Source: Vigna angularis
Taxonomy: Eukaryota > Streptophyta > Magnoliopsida > Fabales > Fabaceae
Length of the DNA stretch: 64,000 bases
Reading direction: 5' to 3'
Assembly: GCF_016808095.1 (NCBI RefSeq)
Contig: NC_068970.1
Location: forward strand, 18,954,501-19,018,500
Both the position numbers and the translations under genes were made by a program. Position 1 is the first letter of the stretch, and the number at the start of each line of letters is the position of its first letter. The notes beneath the pieces are model-generated. The model was not told the DNA's origin and made no database searches. It was given only the letters and a program-made list of their open reading frames with translations. Below are positions 23,551 through 34,900 of the stretch, one piece after another.

Positions 23551-25029
23551 TTAAGATTCTACACATATATCACATTTACTACTCTGTTTATCATGCATAT
23601 TTATTAATCCTAATCGTTGTAATTTTAAGACATACAAAGAATTTACATGTCCTAATCTAGCATGCCATATATCATACGAGTCAACAATATAAGCAGAAGA
23701 AGTTGATTCATTCATAATTTCAGAAATGTTAAGTACAAAGAGACCTTGATCACAATATCCTTTCCCCACAAAAACATTATTCTTTGTCATAATGATCTTG
23801 TCAGACTCAAATGACACTTTAACCCCAGCTTTTCCCAGTATTGATACCGAGATTAAATTAACTCTGATAGAAGGAACATGCAGGACATCATTCAAGGCCA
23901 GAGTCTTCCCAGATGTGAGTTTAAGAAGAACCTTTCCTTTTCCTAGAACAGGAGTTGTCCTGGAATCACCGAGATAAACTTGTTCTTCTCCTTCTCTTAC
24001 ACTGATGTAAGAGGTAAAGGCACTTCTGTTTGCACAGATATGCCTGGTAGCCCCAGAGTCTACCACCCAATTACTCACATTGGACATCAAATTTGCTTGT
24101 GAAACGACCGCAGCTATAATGTCATCTCCTTCGGCTATATTGGCCTTAGGAGGATTGTCGTTTCTTGCTCTGCGCCTGCACTGTGGTGCATGATGTCCCG
24201 GTTTTCCACACACAAAGCAATTTCCTTTCTTCTTAAAGGTGGGGTTAAATCCATTTGGACGGGATTTTCGAAAATGGTTTTTCCTATTGTGATCAGGTTT
24301 GTGTTCGTACCTTTTGGGAGCAGGTCTATCCTCTACCACATTTGCTTTTGCAGACAAGGTTTTGGCTCTTGCAGCGGCACATTCTTTCCTGTTGGTATCT
24401 TCAACAATTATGTGAGTGATGAGCTCTGAGAGTGGCATCTGCTTGTGTCTGTGTTTCAGTTGTTGCTTGTAATCAGTCCAAGAAGGCGGCAGTTTCTCGA
24501 TCAGCAATTCTGAAACAAATTCATCTGGTAGAAGGATGTTCTCCGCTTTGATATCTTCGAGCAGCTTGTGGTACTCATTGATTTGCGACTTCATATCCTT
24601 ATCTTCAATCATCTCCCAGCGGTAGTAATTTCCTATAACGAACCTTTGTCTGACGACATCTTCGGCAGTATATTTGAGAATCAACGAATCCCAAATGTCT
24701 TTCGCTTCCTTGTAGGAACAATACACATCGAACAAATCATTAGAAAGCGCACTAAGCAAAGTGTGTCGGCATACCTTGTTCGCGTAAGTCCATTCTTCAA
24801 CTAGTTTTGAGTTTGAAGGAAGACTGGAGTCCGGTTTCGGAGATGAAAGAGCAGTTGCAACTCCATACATGTCAAGCAGGGTGGACACACGTTCTTGCCA
24901 GCGTCGGAAGTTCTGTCCGGAGAAGATCTCGATTTTTGACACGTCCGGAAGAGATTTTGCGAAGACCGTCTGGGTTCCGGAAGCAATATTTTGAGTCTCC
25001 GGGATTGAGCTGTTGTTGTTGTCAGCCAT
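23551..25029 (-). CDS. copia gag-protease-preintegrase ORF (5' part of polyprotein)
   Basis: 492 residues. Gag (UBN2-type) occupies about 30-230. A CCHC zinc knuckle, CFVCGKPGHHAPQC, is at 271-284. The aspartic protease motif WVVDSGATRHIC is at 321-332 (D324). The pre-integrase HHCC zinc-binding part runs from DIWHARLGH (453-461) to CDIC (486-489). The frame then stops at TAA (23553-23551), two codons after the last cysteine, and the next codon opens the integrase-RT frame in the same reading frame. All motifs are intact, so the stop is the only visible break. In an active element this would be the virion core and protease. The start ATG at 25029 is 13 nt from the LTR. Confidence 0.95.
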   Translation of the reverse strand: MADNNNSSIPETQNIASGTQTVFAKSLPDVSKIEIFSGQNFRRWQERVSTLLDMYGVATALSSPKPDSSLPSNSKLVEEWTYANKVCRHTLLSALSNDLFDVYCSYKEAKDIWDSLILKYTAEDVVRQRFVIGNYYRWEMIEDKDMKSQINEYHKLLEDIKAENILLPDEFVSELLIEKLPPSWTDYKQQLKHRHKQMPLSELITHIIVEDTNRKECAAARAKTLSAKANVVEDRPAPKRYEHKPDHNRKNHFRKSRPNGFNPTFKKKGNCFVCGKPGHHAPQCRRRARNDNPPKANIAEGDDIIAAVVSQANLMSNVSNWVVDSGATRHICANRSAFTSYISVREGEEQVYLGDSRTTPVLGKGKVLLKLTSGKTLALNDVLHVPSIRVNLISVSILGKAGVKVSFESDKIIMTKNNVFVGKGYCDQGLFVLNISEIMNESTSSAYIVDSYDIWHARLGHVNSLYVLKLQRLGLINMHDKQSSKCDICVES

Positions 25030-25042
25030 AAGTCCTTAAGAT

Positions 25043-25467
25043 TGTAGTAAAATGTGCTGACAAAAACTTGAACCGCAATTTCCTGAGGCGTGTAGATTCA
25101 CTGTCCTTAAGGACTTATCCGCGGTGTATTGTGCAAGTCCCCCAGGATACAACAGGAACTTCCCAGAATATCTCTGAGGATATCAGAACTAGCAAGGATC
25201 TCTTCAAATATATACCCAGGATATAAGATTTAGACTACAAGATAGAAGTATAGGAAATCTAGAGAAAATAGAGATTGGAATCTGTTTTTGTGCGTGACTT
25301 CAAATGAGATGGAATGCTTATATTTATAAAGCATGCAGGAAGAACCGTTGCAAAATTATAAACGTTCCATTATGAACGTTGGCCAAAGAAAGACGTTGCT
25401 CTCAACGTTGCAAAACTTCAACGTTGCAAAAGTTTCTTTTGCAATATTATAATAATATTTTACAACA
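25043..25467 (-). repeat. 5' LTR of the copia element
   Basis: 425 bp. In element sense it starts TGTTGTAAAATATT and ends TTTTACTACA. By reading it is identical to the other LTR. The element-sense 3' part contains a purine-run-free leader and no standard TGGTATCAGAG primer site follows it. Confidence 0.97.
25319..25330 (-). promoter_or_regulatory. TATA box in the 5' LTR
   Basis: In element sense TTTATAAATATAAGC lies about 140 nt into the LTR and is the likely Pol II promoter of the element. The same sequence is present in the 3' LTR at about 20150-20161. Confidence 0.6.
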
Positions 25468-25472
25468 AAATT

Positions 25473-27051
25473 AACTACCAAAAAATAACTTGATAAGTCT
25501 TAAAAGTAACACACTCTAGAAACACTTGCATTAATTCCGTTATTGATGAGTGGACATCCCAAATTAACTAATTCTTGATCAGGTGATTAATCTCTCAGTC
25601 TTCGATTTCCCACTATATTTGTTCATTGGGAGATGTGAGTTGTAACCATCTTCCTAACTACAATTCCGATGTAACGTTAATTAGGATTAGATGCCATGAG
25701 TGAATTAATTAGTTGAATAAAATGATGACACGTTTTCAAAACGAAAAATCAGAAATTGCAAAAAAGAGAAAGAGAAAGAAAAAAAGAGAAACTTGACTTG
25801 TCTATAAGGTAAAGTAAGCATGGACACAAGAAGAAGAATATAATCTCAACCAACTAGCACAAGACAAATGCTTTAGCAAATCCAACTACCTTCCCATGAT
25901 GTCATACAATCGTTTCAGAAATTTAAGCACCCAACTATTCTCCATTAAGATACCCTTCGAATATACCTCACCACCAAATTCTATAACGCAACTAAAAACT
26001 AATTATTTCTAAATGTCAAACTCCATACATTTTTTCCTTTTTATTTCAACTTCAATATGTGTCAATACATAACTGGTTTATCTTCTACATAGGCCTTACT
26101 ATCTCAATTTCAAACCACTCTTTTTCTATAATTAAACCTTATACTAACGAAAACAAAATTTCTCTAAAAATTCTACCTTAATTAGACTTTTATATTCCAC
26201 CTAAAAAAATGATTTAAGTGAAGCAGTGAAATGTGGAAATTATTGAAAAAGTAAAATTGGAGTGACTGGTTTTACTCCATAAGAGAATTTGAGTGCACCG
26301 AAATACATGCAATATGTCCAAGTAGTGATGCCTCGGAATTTGATGAAATTTGCGGCGCATGTTACATGAAACAGAGTGGGGAAGCAAGTGGTGATAAAAG
26401 TCATTGGTTGACAAGTTACGGTAATTCAGATGCTAAAGTTGCTTACAAACCAAGCACAATAAAGACCAATTAAAAATCCTGTTAGAATATGTTTTTTATT
26501 TTACTTTATGAAGTAGCATTATTGTTATAAAGAAATATTATAGTGGCATTTATTATGTGAGGAAACGATATACACATTCTGTGTCTGAAAGTTGAGACTC
26601 AGAATCTCTACAAACCTAATTTGAAACTTACATGCATTATTGGATTTGTATTTGGAACCTTTTCATGTACGTTGACAGATGACAGGAGATCAGGTGCATC
26701 AGAAGAAGCATATGTTGTAAGTAGTTCCCATTCCGAGTATCAAACCTCATTCACGTTATCAACCCCCAAAAAAGCAACTTCAATCACGTTTTCCCAAGTC
26801 ACATATTTTAGTTCTACGCATCTATGCTCATTGGTTCCTCACTTCGTGCAAATCCAATGTACATTTTATTCTATCCAACTTCCCCCTTCCACGCCACTTT
26901 TTTTCTCAATTTTTCTTGCTTACAAAATTTTTTAGTTTAATCATACAGTTAATTCTTATTTCGAGTGATTTTTTTCAAATAAGTCCTTCAATTTTTTTTT
27001 ACTCAATTGAGTTTCTAATTTTAAAAATTGATGCAATTGAACTTTTGCGAT
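25473..27051. other. intergenic between copia and MULE, with a protein-like frame
   Basis: AT-rich. At 26255-26473 (+) a 72-codon frame with no start codon reads as plausible protein (e.g. EFECTEIHAICPSSDASEFD) and ends in TAA. It could be a last exon of a lost gene, but I do not recognise it. The stretch before 27052 looks like another repeat into which the MULE inserted, since related AT-rich sequence continues after 28908. Confidence 0.4.
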
Positions 27052-27060
27052 TAAATTAAT

Positions 27061-27632
27061 AGGTTAAATATGTTTTTCGTCCCTTAAGTATTACACGATT
27101 TTGGTTTTAGTCCCTACTCGAAACTTTGATGGTTTTTAGTTCTTTTAGTTTTGAAACTATTATAATTAGTCCTTAAAATTAAACGGCGTTAAATTTTTGT
27201 ATAAGGTGGCTAACAGTGAGTCAGGTGTGTGCCACGTTTGGAGTTTCTCATCTCTTTCACACCCACCACTGTTCCCTCTCTGAGTCACCATTTTCATTCA
27301 AGCCAGCAGCTGCATTGGCAACTGCAGAAGTAGTGGTTTCACCAAGACCAAACCTAACAGTGGCTGTCACCAAAAGCGAAATCAGAGACCCCTTTTTTAT
27401 ATCCATATTCTCCATCATCCAACAAAAACCCAGATTCAAAATCTGCTCTTTCCTTCAAAGACACCCCCAACCCTAATTGCACAACCTTTGCAAACCCGAC
27501 AATGAAAATTAAAAGGAAGTATAAAAATAAATTTAAAAAAATAAAAAAAGGAAAGAAAATCCTAACATTAAGAGAGATGATTAAGCGTTGAATAGCGAAA
27601 TTCCTAACTATCTTGAATAAGGGAGATGATTA
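27061..27632. repeat. left terminal inverted repeat of the MULE
   Basis: Pairs with 28334-28898 on the opposite strand. Near its inner end a 49-bp tandem duplication places GAGATGATTAAGCGTTGAAT at 27574 and again at 27623; the right arm has a single copy. Confidence 0.9.
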
Positions 27633-27672
27633 AGCGTTGAATAGCGAAAATCCTAACATTTTGGCTCACCAG

Positions 27673-28332
27673 ACACGAAATGTTTTATGAAGACTCCACC
27701 TAGTAAGAAGATTCTGTTTTCTGATTTGACAGTTAATAAAGATCAATCTAGGAGAAATCAAACCAGTGCAGTGAAGAGTTGTGAACTGGAAACGGTCAGG
27801 AGGAGAAGAGACTCACTTGACCGGGTATATTGATGTGTTAGTTGCTTATGGATTACTTCAGTTTTGGTCATATCAATATGCCACAATTAAGCAAACTGAT
27901 TTGTTTGTGTTGTTCAGTTAGTTGTTTGAATAAAGACTGTGACGATATATTTCTATTTTTTGTCTGCTTCTGTTGATTATAATAACCATGTTCTAAATAT
28001 TTCTACTAGTACATTTGTATTTTGGTGCGTACATTTTTATCTGAAACGTTCATCTGTCTAGTAATTTGAAGGAGAGCACTATTCATTTGTATAAGTAAAA
28101 TGGAGGTGAGTTAACTGAAGTGTTTGAGTGGTGAAATAAAAATACTGCTTCGGGAAAATAGTGGTGGGAAATGTAACATGTCCCTAGAAATTATCTTAAG
28201 TATGATTAGGATCTTTATTGTCCTTATGTAGTTGTTCTGGTATATTGCTTCGATTAATGATTGTGACTTGTGACTTCTACCGATTTTAGTGTAGAGTTGG
28301 ACTTGTTTTGAACCTCCTAAGACCTTGAGCAG
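27673..28332 (+). pseudogene. candidate captured gene fragment (two exons) inside the MULE
   Basis: 27673-27824 is open and protein-like, following a CACCAG acceptor and ending CGG|GTATAT. It encodes a basic stretch with MKTPPSKKILFSDL and RRRRDSLDR. A T-rich intron-like segment follows, then TTTTAGTGTAG|AGTTGG and a 38-nt segment to GAGCAG|GT at 28332. That segment continues the frame in phase (SWTCFEPPKTLSR) and stops exactly where the TIR begins. Pack-MULEs are known to carry such gene pieces. The donor gene is not recognised, and both exon calls rest on splice signals and openness only. Confidence 0.4.
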
Positions 28333-28333
28333 G

Positions 28334-28898
28334 TAATCATCTCCCTTATTCAAGATGGTTAGGAATTTCGCTATTCAATGCTTAATCATCTTCTTAATGT
28401 TAGGATTTTCTTTCCTTTTTTTATTTTTTTTAAATTTATTTTTATACTTCCTTTCAATTTTCATTGTCGGGTTTGCAAAGGTTGTACAGTTAGGATTGGG
28501 GGTGTGTTTGAAGGAAAGAGCAGATTTTGAATCTGAGTTTTTGTTGGATGGTGGAGAATATAAAAAAGGGTCTCTGATTGCACTTTTGGTGACGGTCACT
28601 GTTAGGTTTGGTCTTGGTGAAACCACTGCTTCTGCAGTTGCCAATGCAACTGCTGGCTTGGATGAAAATGGAGACTCAGAGAGGGAATAGTGGTGGGTGT
28701 GAAAGAGATGAGAAACCCCAAACGTGGCACACACCTGTCTCATTGTTAGCCACCTCATACAAAAATTTAACGTCGTTTAATTTTAAGGATTAATTATAAT
28801 AGTTTCAAAACTAAAAGGATTAAAAACCATCAAAGTTTCAAATAGGAACCAAAACCAAAATCGTGTGATACTTAAGAGACGAAAAACATATTTAACCC
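28334..28898. repeat. right terminal inverted repeat of the MULE
   Basis: The reverse complement follows the left arm base by base, with occasional substitutions, down to TAATCATCTCCC at 28334. There the match ends abruptly. Confidence 0.9.
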
Positions 28899-28907
28899 TA
28901 AATTAAT

Positions 28908-31900
28908 TGAATGAACATATGTGTTATTAAAACTACGAGTGAGATTGTTAGTTAAGGTAATTTTGTATTTATAAAATTAAAAATTAAAAAGTTTCTTCTC
29001 CCATTTAGAACCAAAAAGGTTATTCTTCTTTCATTAACGGTAACAATAACCTAAACTGAACCACCGTCAGCCACCAGATTCACAAAAACATTATGAATGA
29101 CGAAGACAATCTTGGTTTTCCACAACACCCAAACTAGCAACCACGACGCCATGCCTCCATCATCTTCCTTACGAAAAACACGAGTTCGCCAACGTCTCAC
29201 ACCTTCACACCTGCACAACAAGATTCAGGTTTGTTTAACCACAAATTATAATGAATAGTTTACGAGCCTCATCTTCTATCTTCTCTCGCGAAACAACAAC
29301 CTCAAAACGCAAAAGCCAAGTCGCAGAAGTCATCGTGAGTTTTCAAATCACGTCACCATGGGAACCACTTGCAGAAAACCAAAAACGAGCATCTCTTCAT
29401 CCACCATAGGTCTCGCACCAACAATCATCACAATTCCCAATTTCACTCAATAAATCTCCAATATGGATAGAACCGTGAGCCCTAATTTCGCGAAATCTCC
29501 CTAAAAATTTTCTCAATTTGATTTTAATTATATTTTACTATTTTTTTAATGTTTAAAATATTAAAATCCACATCACTGCCCCAAGTAAAATGCCCTAAGT
29601 TTTTCACTTATTTTAATTAGACCGAAAAAATAACTTATAGACCTATTTGAGGAAAAATTACGGAAAATAAAAACTAATTGTATAATTAAACTACTTTTCT
29701 ACCTGCATTAAATGTCATTGTGTTGTTGATTTCATACTGGCTAATATTCTTGAATTCAGTTTATATGGTAAATATTCAGAGAAAATCTTTTCTATATGTA
29801 AAGTAATTCTGTTCAACTATAACATTATTGTTTTTCAAAATGATCATATTTGTGATTTATATAAAAAATATTAAGTATTTTTTTTATCTATTTATTTATC
29901 TTTACACTTTGTTTAAAGTAGAGTTAAAATTAAAAAAATATATAAATAAAAATAAATTAATGATAATATAGTATTCATGAAAATCATAATATAAAATACA
30001 GTACTGAAGATGATAGCTAAAATAATTATTATCAATGATAATGAGGTGTTATATCTTTATTATCTAAAAGAAAAATTTAAGGTGATAATTTTTTTTATGT
30101 TTTTCCACTAGTGATGTATAATAAAATGTTACAGCCAGATCAATTTAGTTTGTGAATAATGTGGTATGATAGAGCACATGTTTGCCACTTCAAAAAGTAT
30201 TAAAAATTTGATTTTTTATATAAAAAAGTAAAATTGATTTTTTTATATAAAAAAGTGTTAAAAAATATATTTTAGGTAAAGTAGTTCAGTAGTCACTTTG
30301 GTTACAAGAGCAACACTATATATCGCTGCACTAATTTAAGGAGACATGAAATTGGATGCTTGTTCAGCTGTAGCTTTATTTTGCATATAGTGCTTGTGAA
30401 ATCTTATAAATTAGTTATGTTAACTAACATAGCGATCTTTTTCTGTCTCGTTATCTAGTTGGTGGTATGTCACGTTATCATGGCCAAATGATGCATATTG
30501 ATGGGTAAAACATATAAACCAATAAACACATTCTCTGTGTCTTTTCGGTTATCTCTATATATCAGTTTTCGATTCAGTTCAGATGCTTAGTTTCAGAGAA
30601 AGAAAACACCCATGAAGTTTCACTTAGAATATGAAATAGATTATTACCATTCTCTACCAACTAAATGATTATCATTTTTCAAAATTTTTTAGTCTTTAAG
30701 CTTTTATTATGTTCTCATCAACTACTAGGATCTCTATCACGATCGATCTTTGGTGAAATTAACAAAGTATAAATAATATTAAGTAATTTCATTTACTAAT
30801 TGATTAACTTATTACTTTCATGTTTTTAAATAATATAAATGTAATGTGAATATTGTAAAATACTAAGGATAATTTTGGATAGTATGCAAATGGCTCAAGT
30901 GAGGAACAAGTGAGGATGGGTCGAGATCAATCTCTTTTTTAAAAGAAATCATATATCGTGCTATCGATAGATCTTTAGATTTATATTATTATTTTGATCC
31001 TTTTGATTGTCTCTTAATGTGTATAGTTGTTATAATTATTTTTTTATTGCATATGCTTATGAATAATTAGGTGATAAATGTATTAAATTGTTTATCATAT
31101 TTAGCTTCGTATGATATGCAAAAGAATATTTATATTATTAGTCAAGTTTGAGAGTTAGTTTTTGTATTGTCATAATAGAACTAATTAGACAATGACAAAC
31201 TAGTGGTAGTGGTTCGTTATCTCTCTAAACTCTAGTTAATGACGGGCTGGCAAGGACACTTGATTATATTGGCTTGAAGTAATTAAGCTTTGAACTAAAT
31301 AGTTTCAAAGATAGGAAAATAGTCCTAATGAAATATAAAGTACATTGAGTATTAAAGTTATTAAATAAAGGAATCACTATTTTCCATGTCACTTAGATAA
31401 TGATATTAAATGTGAAAAGTCAATATTAATTCCTACATTGTTAAATACTAAGTGAAAAGAGCAATCGTAATTACTTTTTAAGATAGTAAAGATTAATTCT
31501 AAGTTAGTTTTTTGTCTCTTGTGAACAAATTTGTAACTTGTCTTCCAAAATTCAACAAGTTATATGTTTAAATTATAAGTAAGTTAATATTGATTTGTGA
31601 TAATTGAGTAACATTGATTTGTGATAGACTTTTTGATTCCATGACTGAAAGTAGAGATTTAATTATTGAAGATGTTGATATTTATGTTGAATGTTATGGA
31701 AATTTCATTTCACAAACTTATCAGACTTATCTTTATAATTATTATTATCTTTATTGACTCATGGTCAGGAGATTACTGCTTATTAAGTTGTAAATAGAAA
31801 GGTTGGCATGTGAAACTAGTCTTTTAAAATATGTCATGTTATAATTCAAAAACAACATTTAAGTGTTGAATCTTATAAAGAAATTTAATTGATTTAAATA

Positions 31901-34900
31901 AAGACTAATTATAATATGATGGGAGGAAGTGCCGGGTTTATAAAATAATTGTTTAAACGATAAATTACGAAAAAATCCACTAGTAAAGTATTAAATTTAG
32001 GGATTTTAGTGTTTTATTAATATGGAAATACTTTTCTTTTATGAATAATAAGTTGAAAAATGTGTGTAAAGGTACGTAGATAGACGTGTGAAGCCAATTC
32101 CATTTCTCTGGAATTTTCGAGTCATATCGAGTATGAACTTTTTTTAACCTTTGTTAAAATTTTAATTCCTGTTTTCAATAGTGTTTAGACTTGATTCTTT
32201 TCTTTCATGATTTAGTTAAAAGTAGATAAGATAATATGATTTAAAAATTGAAGGATTAATTTATAATGAATGAACCGGTGACAACAGTTTTTTTTTGTCA
32301 CTCAAAGAAAAATCATTAGCTTAACTCGGTTTTTTCAGTGGAATTTATAATTTCAAACAAAAAAAAAATCTCGGAATAAAGCAATTTAGTTCTTAAGGCA
32401 AGTTTGTACTTGAGAATTTTTAAACAAACTTGAAAGCAGATACTAGAATCGGTATGTTCTATACTGTTTGAAACAGTCCATTTCATAAAAAACGTGCATA
32501 GATATAGGATGTTTTAATGAATGCAATTTTCAACGTGTTATGTACATGTGTGTTAGTCAACCTCTTAATTTGAAAATGGAGTCACTATAGTTGAGGGTTA
32601 CTACTCAACCTTTTTTGGTGGTGAATAGTTGTTACTCAACACTCTGCAATTCATATGTACTCTCTTATAATTAAACATTGCACACTGCAATATTTTCCTC
32701 GTACATCAATGTACAAAACTCGGTCGGAAAACCACAGGGTGCGTTGGTATGTCAGTGAAATTGGAGTTATGTTATGATATTTGTTAGAGAGGTTGAGACG
32801 CTTAATCAGAAAAAGAAAAAAAAAGGAGATAAAAAATAGAGGTTGAGAAGGAAAGATGAATGAATTAAAAAGTGAGTGTGCATGATGATGAGAAGGGAGG
32901 AATGAAAAATCTTAGTTAAGACATGGAAAGTTTGTTGTGGAGCGAGAAAAGGAAGTGAGAGCTTAGATGCAACGAACCGTTTGTAGAAACTAACTTAACC
33001 TAACAATCTACGTAGCCGACGGTGGGAGGGAGAGATGGACCCGCAGATGCTAATTTTTCTCTCCCTAACAATTCATGCCAAGGTTTAATTGATTGGTTCA
33101 CATGACCAAATGAATCATGAATCTTCTTTTGTCATTTCCTCCAATGAAACAAGCGCGGTGAGGGGCACTTTACTCGTCAATTTCCTTCTTTTCCTCTTTC
33201 TATTTTTCATCTCCAAAACTTAAAAAAAATAAAATAGGAGGGGCATGATTCACCGTCAAAAGAATTCACATATTTGTTTCCTAAATAGAAGGGTCCCAGA
33301 ATAATTCAAAAACTATTTATGAAATCGCATTGATCTCTTGGTATTTGTCGCATCCCCATCATTTTTCTATTATAACTATTATTGTCAGTGGGCCCAATGG
33401 ATCGCGGACGGTGATAGGCTGCGTTTTGGGCTTCTCTGGTTTTTATGAAAAAGAAATGGCGGGGGGCCCAGCCAGGGAAATTTGATTCTGATTCCGTAAA
33501 ATCAGACTCTGACTCTGCCTCTCAAGTTGTTTTGCGGCAACAGTAACGGCAACAGATGTGTTTGCTTTCGGCCGCACCTGCCTCATCATGCTTCAGTGCG
33601 GGATTTTTATTTCCTTCACAACTTGCTTCCCCAAATTCTTATACAATAAACTACCTACCAATTCAGTAACTGCAACTGAATAACGTTATCCTATTTTATT
33701 TTTTTTCACTTTTAAATGAAAATAAAATGTTTTATAAAATGAATATAATTGTTGGTGATGTAATTTGTTGAGAGTGGGTGATAGGTATTTATTAGGCCCC
33801 ATCCTGTGCACTTGCGTCGGCGTTGGTGAGAGAGGAATGATATAATTTCTGGAAAAATCAGTGTGTTTGTTTGTATTTTATTGAATGAAGAGTGGTTATT
33901 TAATTGTATTAATTGAGGGGTAAGAGGTGTGGACAAGTTGGCATTTGGTGGGTCGTAGTTGGCGTTTGAGTTGCGGGGAGGAGTTGTAAGTTGCAGATTG
34001 GGATGTTTAAAATATTGACAGAAGCTGAGTTCATGAAAATAAAAAGTTCACTGCACACATGAATTAGTGGTGTCTAGGTTCGCTTAATTCTCCCCCGTCA
34101 CCCAATGTTCAAAGGCAAAAAAAAAAAGATAAAAAGCATTTATACGTTGCCGCCCTCGGCTGCACATATTTTCTCATTCATTCATTCATGCATGCATCAT
34201 GGCCTCCTACTTTTCCAGTCAACCTATGTACCCTCTCATTATTATGTTTGCACAACAACAATTTACATAATCATCTCCTCATAAATACGTATACGCTAAT
34301 TACTTTATAATACTTATTATCGTATTTTACTATTTCATATTCTTTTATAAAAGATTTCCTTCCAAATGATTTAGGTGAGAGTCAATTTTCTATTTGACAA
34401 ATTTGACTCGGCACTTAATCCAGCAAAACGATTCTAAGTCAAAAAAAAAAAAAAAACGGATGAGCTGGATTTTAAACTGTATCTTCATGAAACATGATTT
34501 TTGTCTTACATTAGCTGCTACTCGATTCTTCTCTGATGAAACTGGGGGCTGTTAGTGACAACCTTCGACTAGTTCCACCACGGTACTATATAATATGTTT
34601 TACGTTTTTGGGTATTGAAAGAGAATTAGGATATTTAAAGTCGCAAAACCGTTAGGCCCATTGAGTTGGAGTGACTGGTAATGAAATGTCAACTTTCCCA
34701 CCAGTGGTCATCTTTGGGAACACAATTGGATTAGAAATACGTCAATTGTTCTTATCCCCTTTCATTCACTGTATAACAAAAAGTTCAACCATGAGACGCA
34801 CTCAAACCTCCTATTTTATTGGATCTTCCAAAGGAATTCGGTCAACTTGTGAATTAAATTACGTGTTTTCATCTATCATTAACAAGGGGACCAAAAAAAT

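Larger units (their letters stand above)
19874..25467 (-). mobile_element. Ty1/copia LTR retrotransposon, complete but with in-frame stop
   Basis: A 5,594-bp element in minus orientation, flanked by the 5-bp target duplication AAATT (19869-19873 and 25468-25472). Two 425-bp LTRs begin TGTTG and end CTACA in element sense. The order is gag, protease, integrase, reverse transcriptase, RNase H, the copia order. The leader between the 5' LTR and the gag ATG is only 13 nt. The 3' untranslated part, from the pol stop to the 3' LTR, is about 800 nt. I found no base differing between the LTRs on reading, so insertion looks very recent. A single TAA divides the polyprotein. Confidence 0.97.
27061..28898. 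mobile_element. long-TIR Mutator-like element (probable Pack-MULE)
   Basis: 1,838 bp, flanked by a perfect 9-bp direct repeat TAAATTAAT (27052-27060 and 28899-28907), diagnostic of Mutator-type insertion. The ends are inverted: AGGTTAAATATGTTTTTCGT at the left and GGGTTAAATATGTTTTTCGT at the right when reversed. The terminal inverted repeats run about 570 bp (27061-27632 against 28334-28898) with scattered mismatches. No transposase is encoded, so it is non-autonomous. Small frames in the arms (27216-27476, 28355-28690 and their antisense counterparts) are mirror images of each other and are TIR sequence, not genes. Confidence 0.93.

Noticed and set aside
26621..26935. 104-codon plus-strand frame
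   Set aside because: Starts at TTG with no internal ATG; low-complexity Ser/Thr/Phe content.
27216..28758. Frames in the MULE arms, up to 127 codons
   Set aside because: They are mirror-image translations of the two inverted repeats, on both strands, and match no protein I know.
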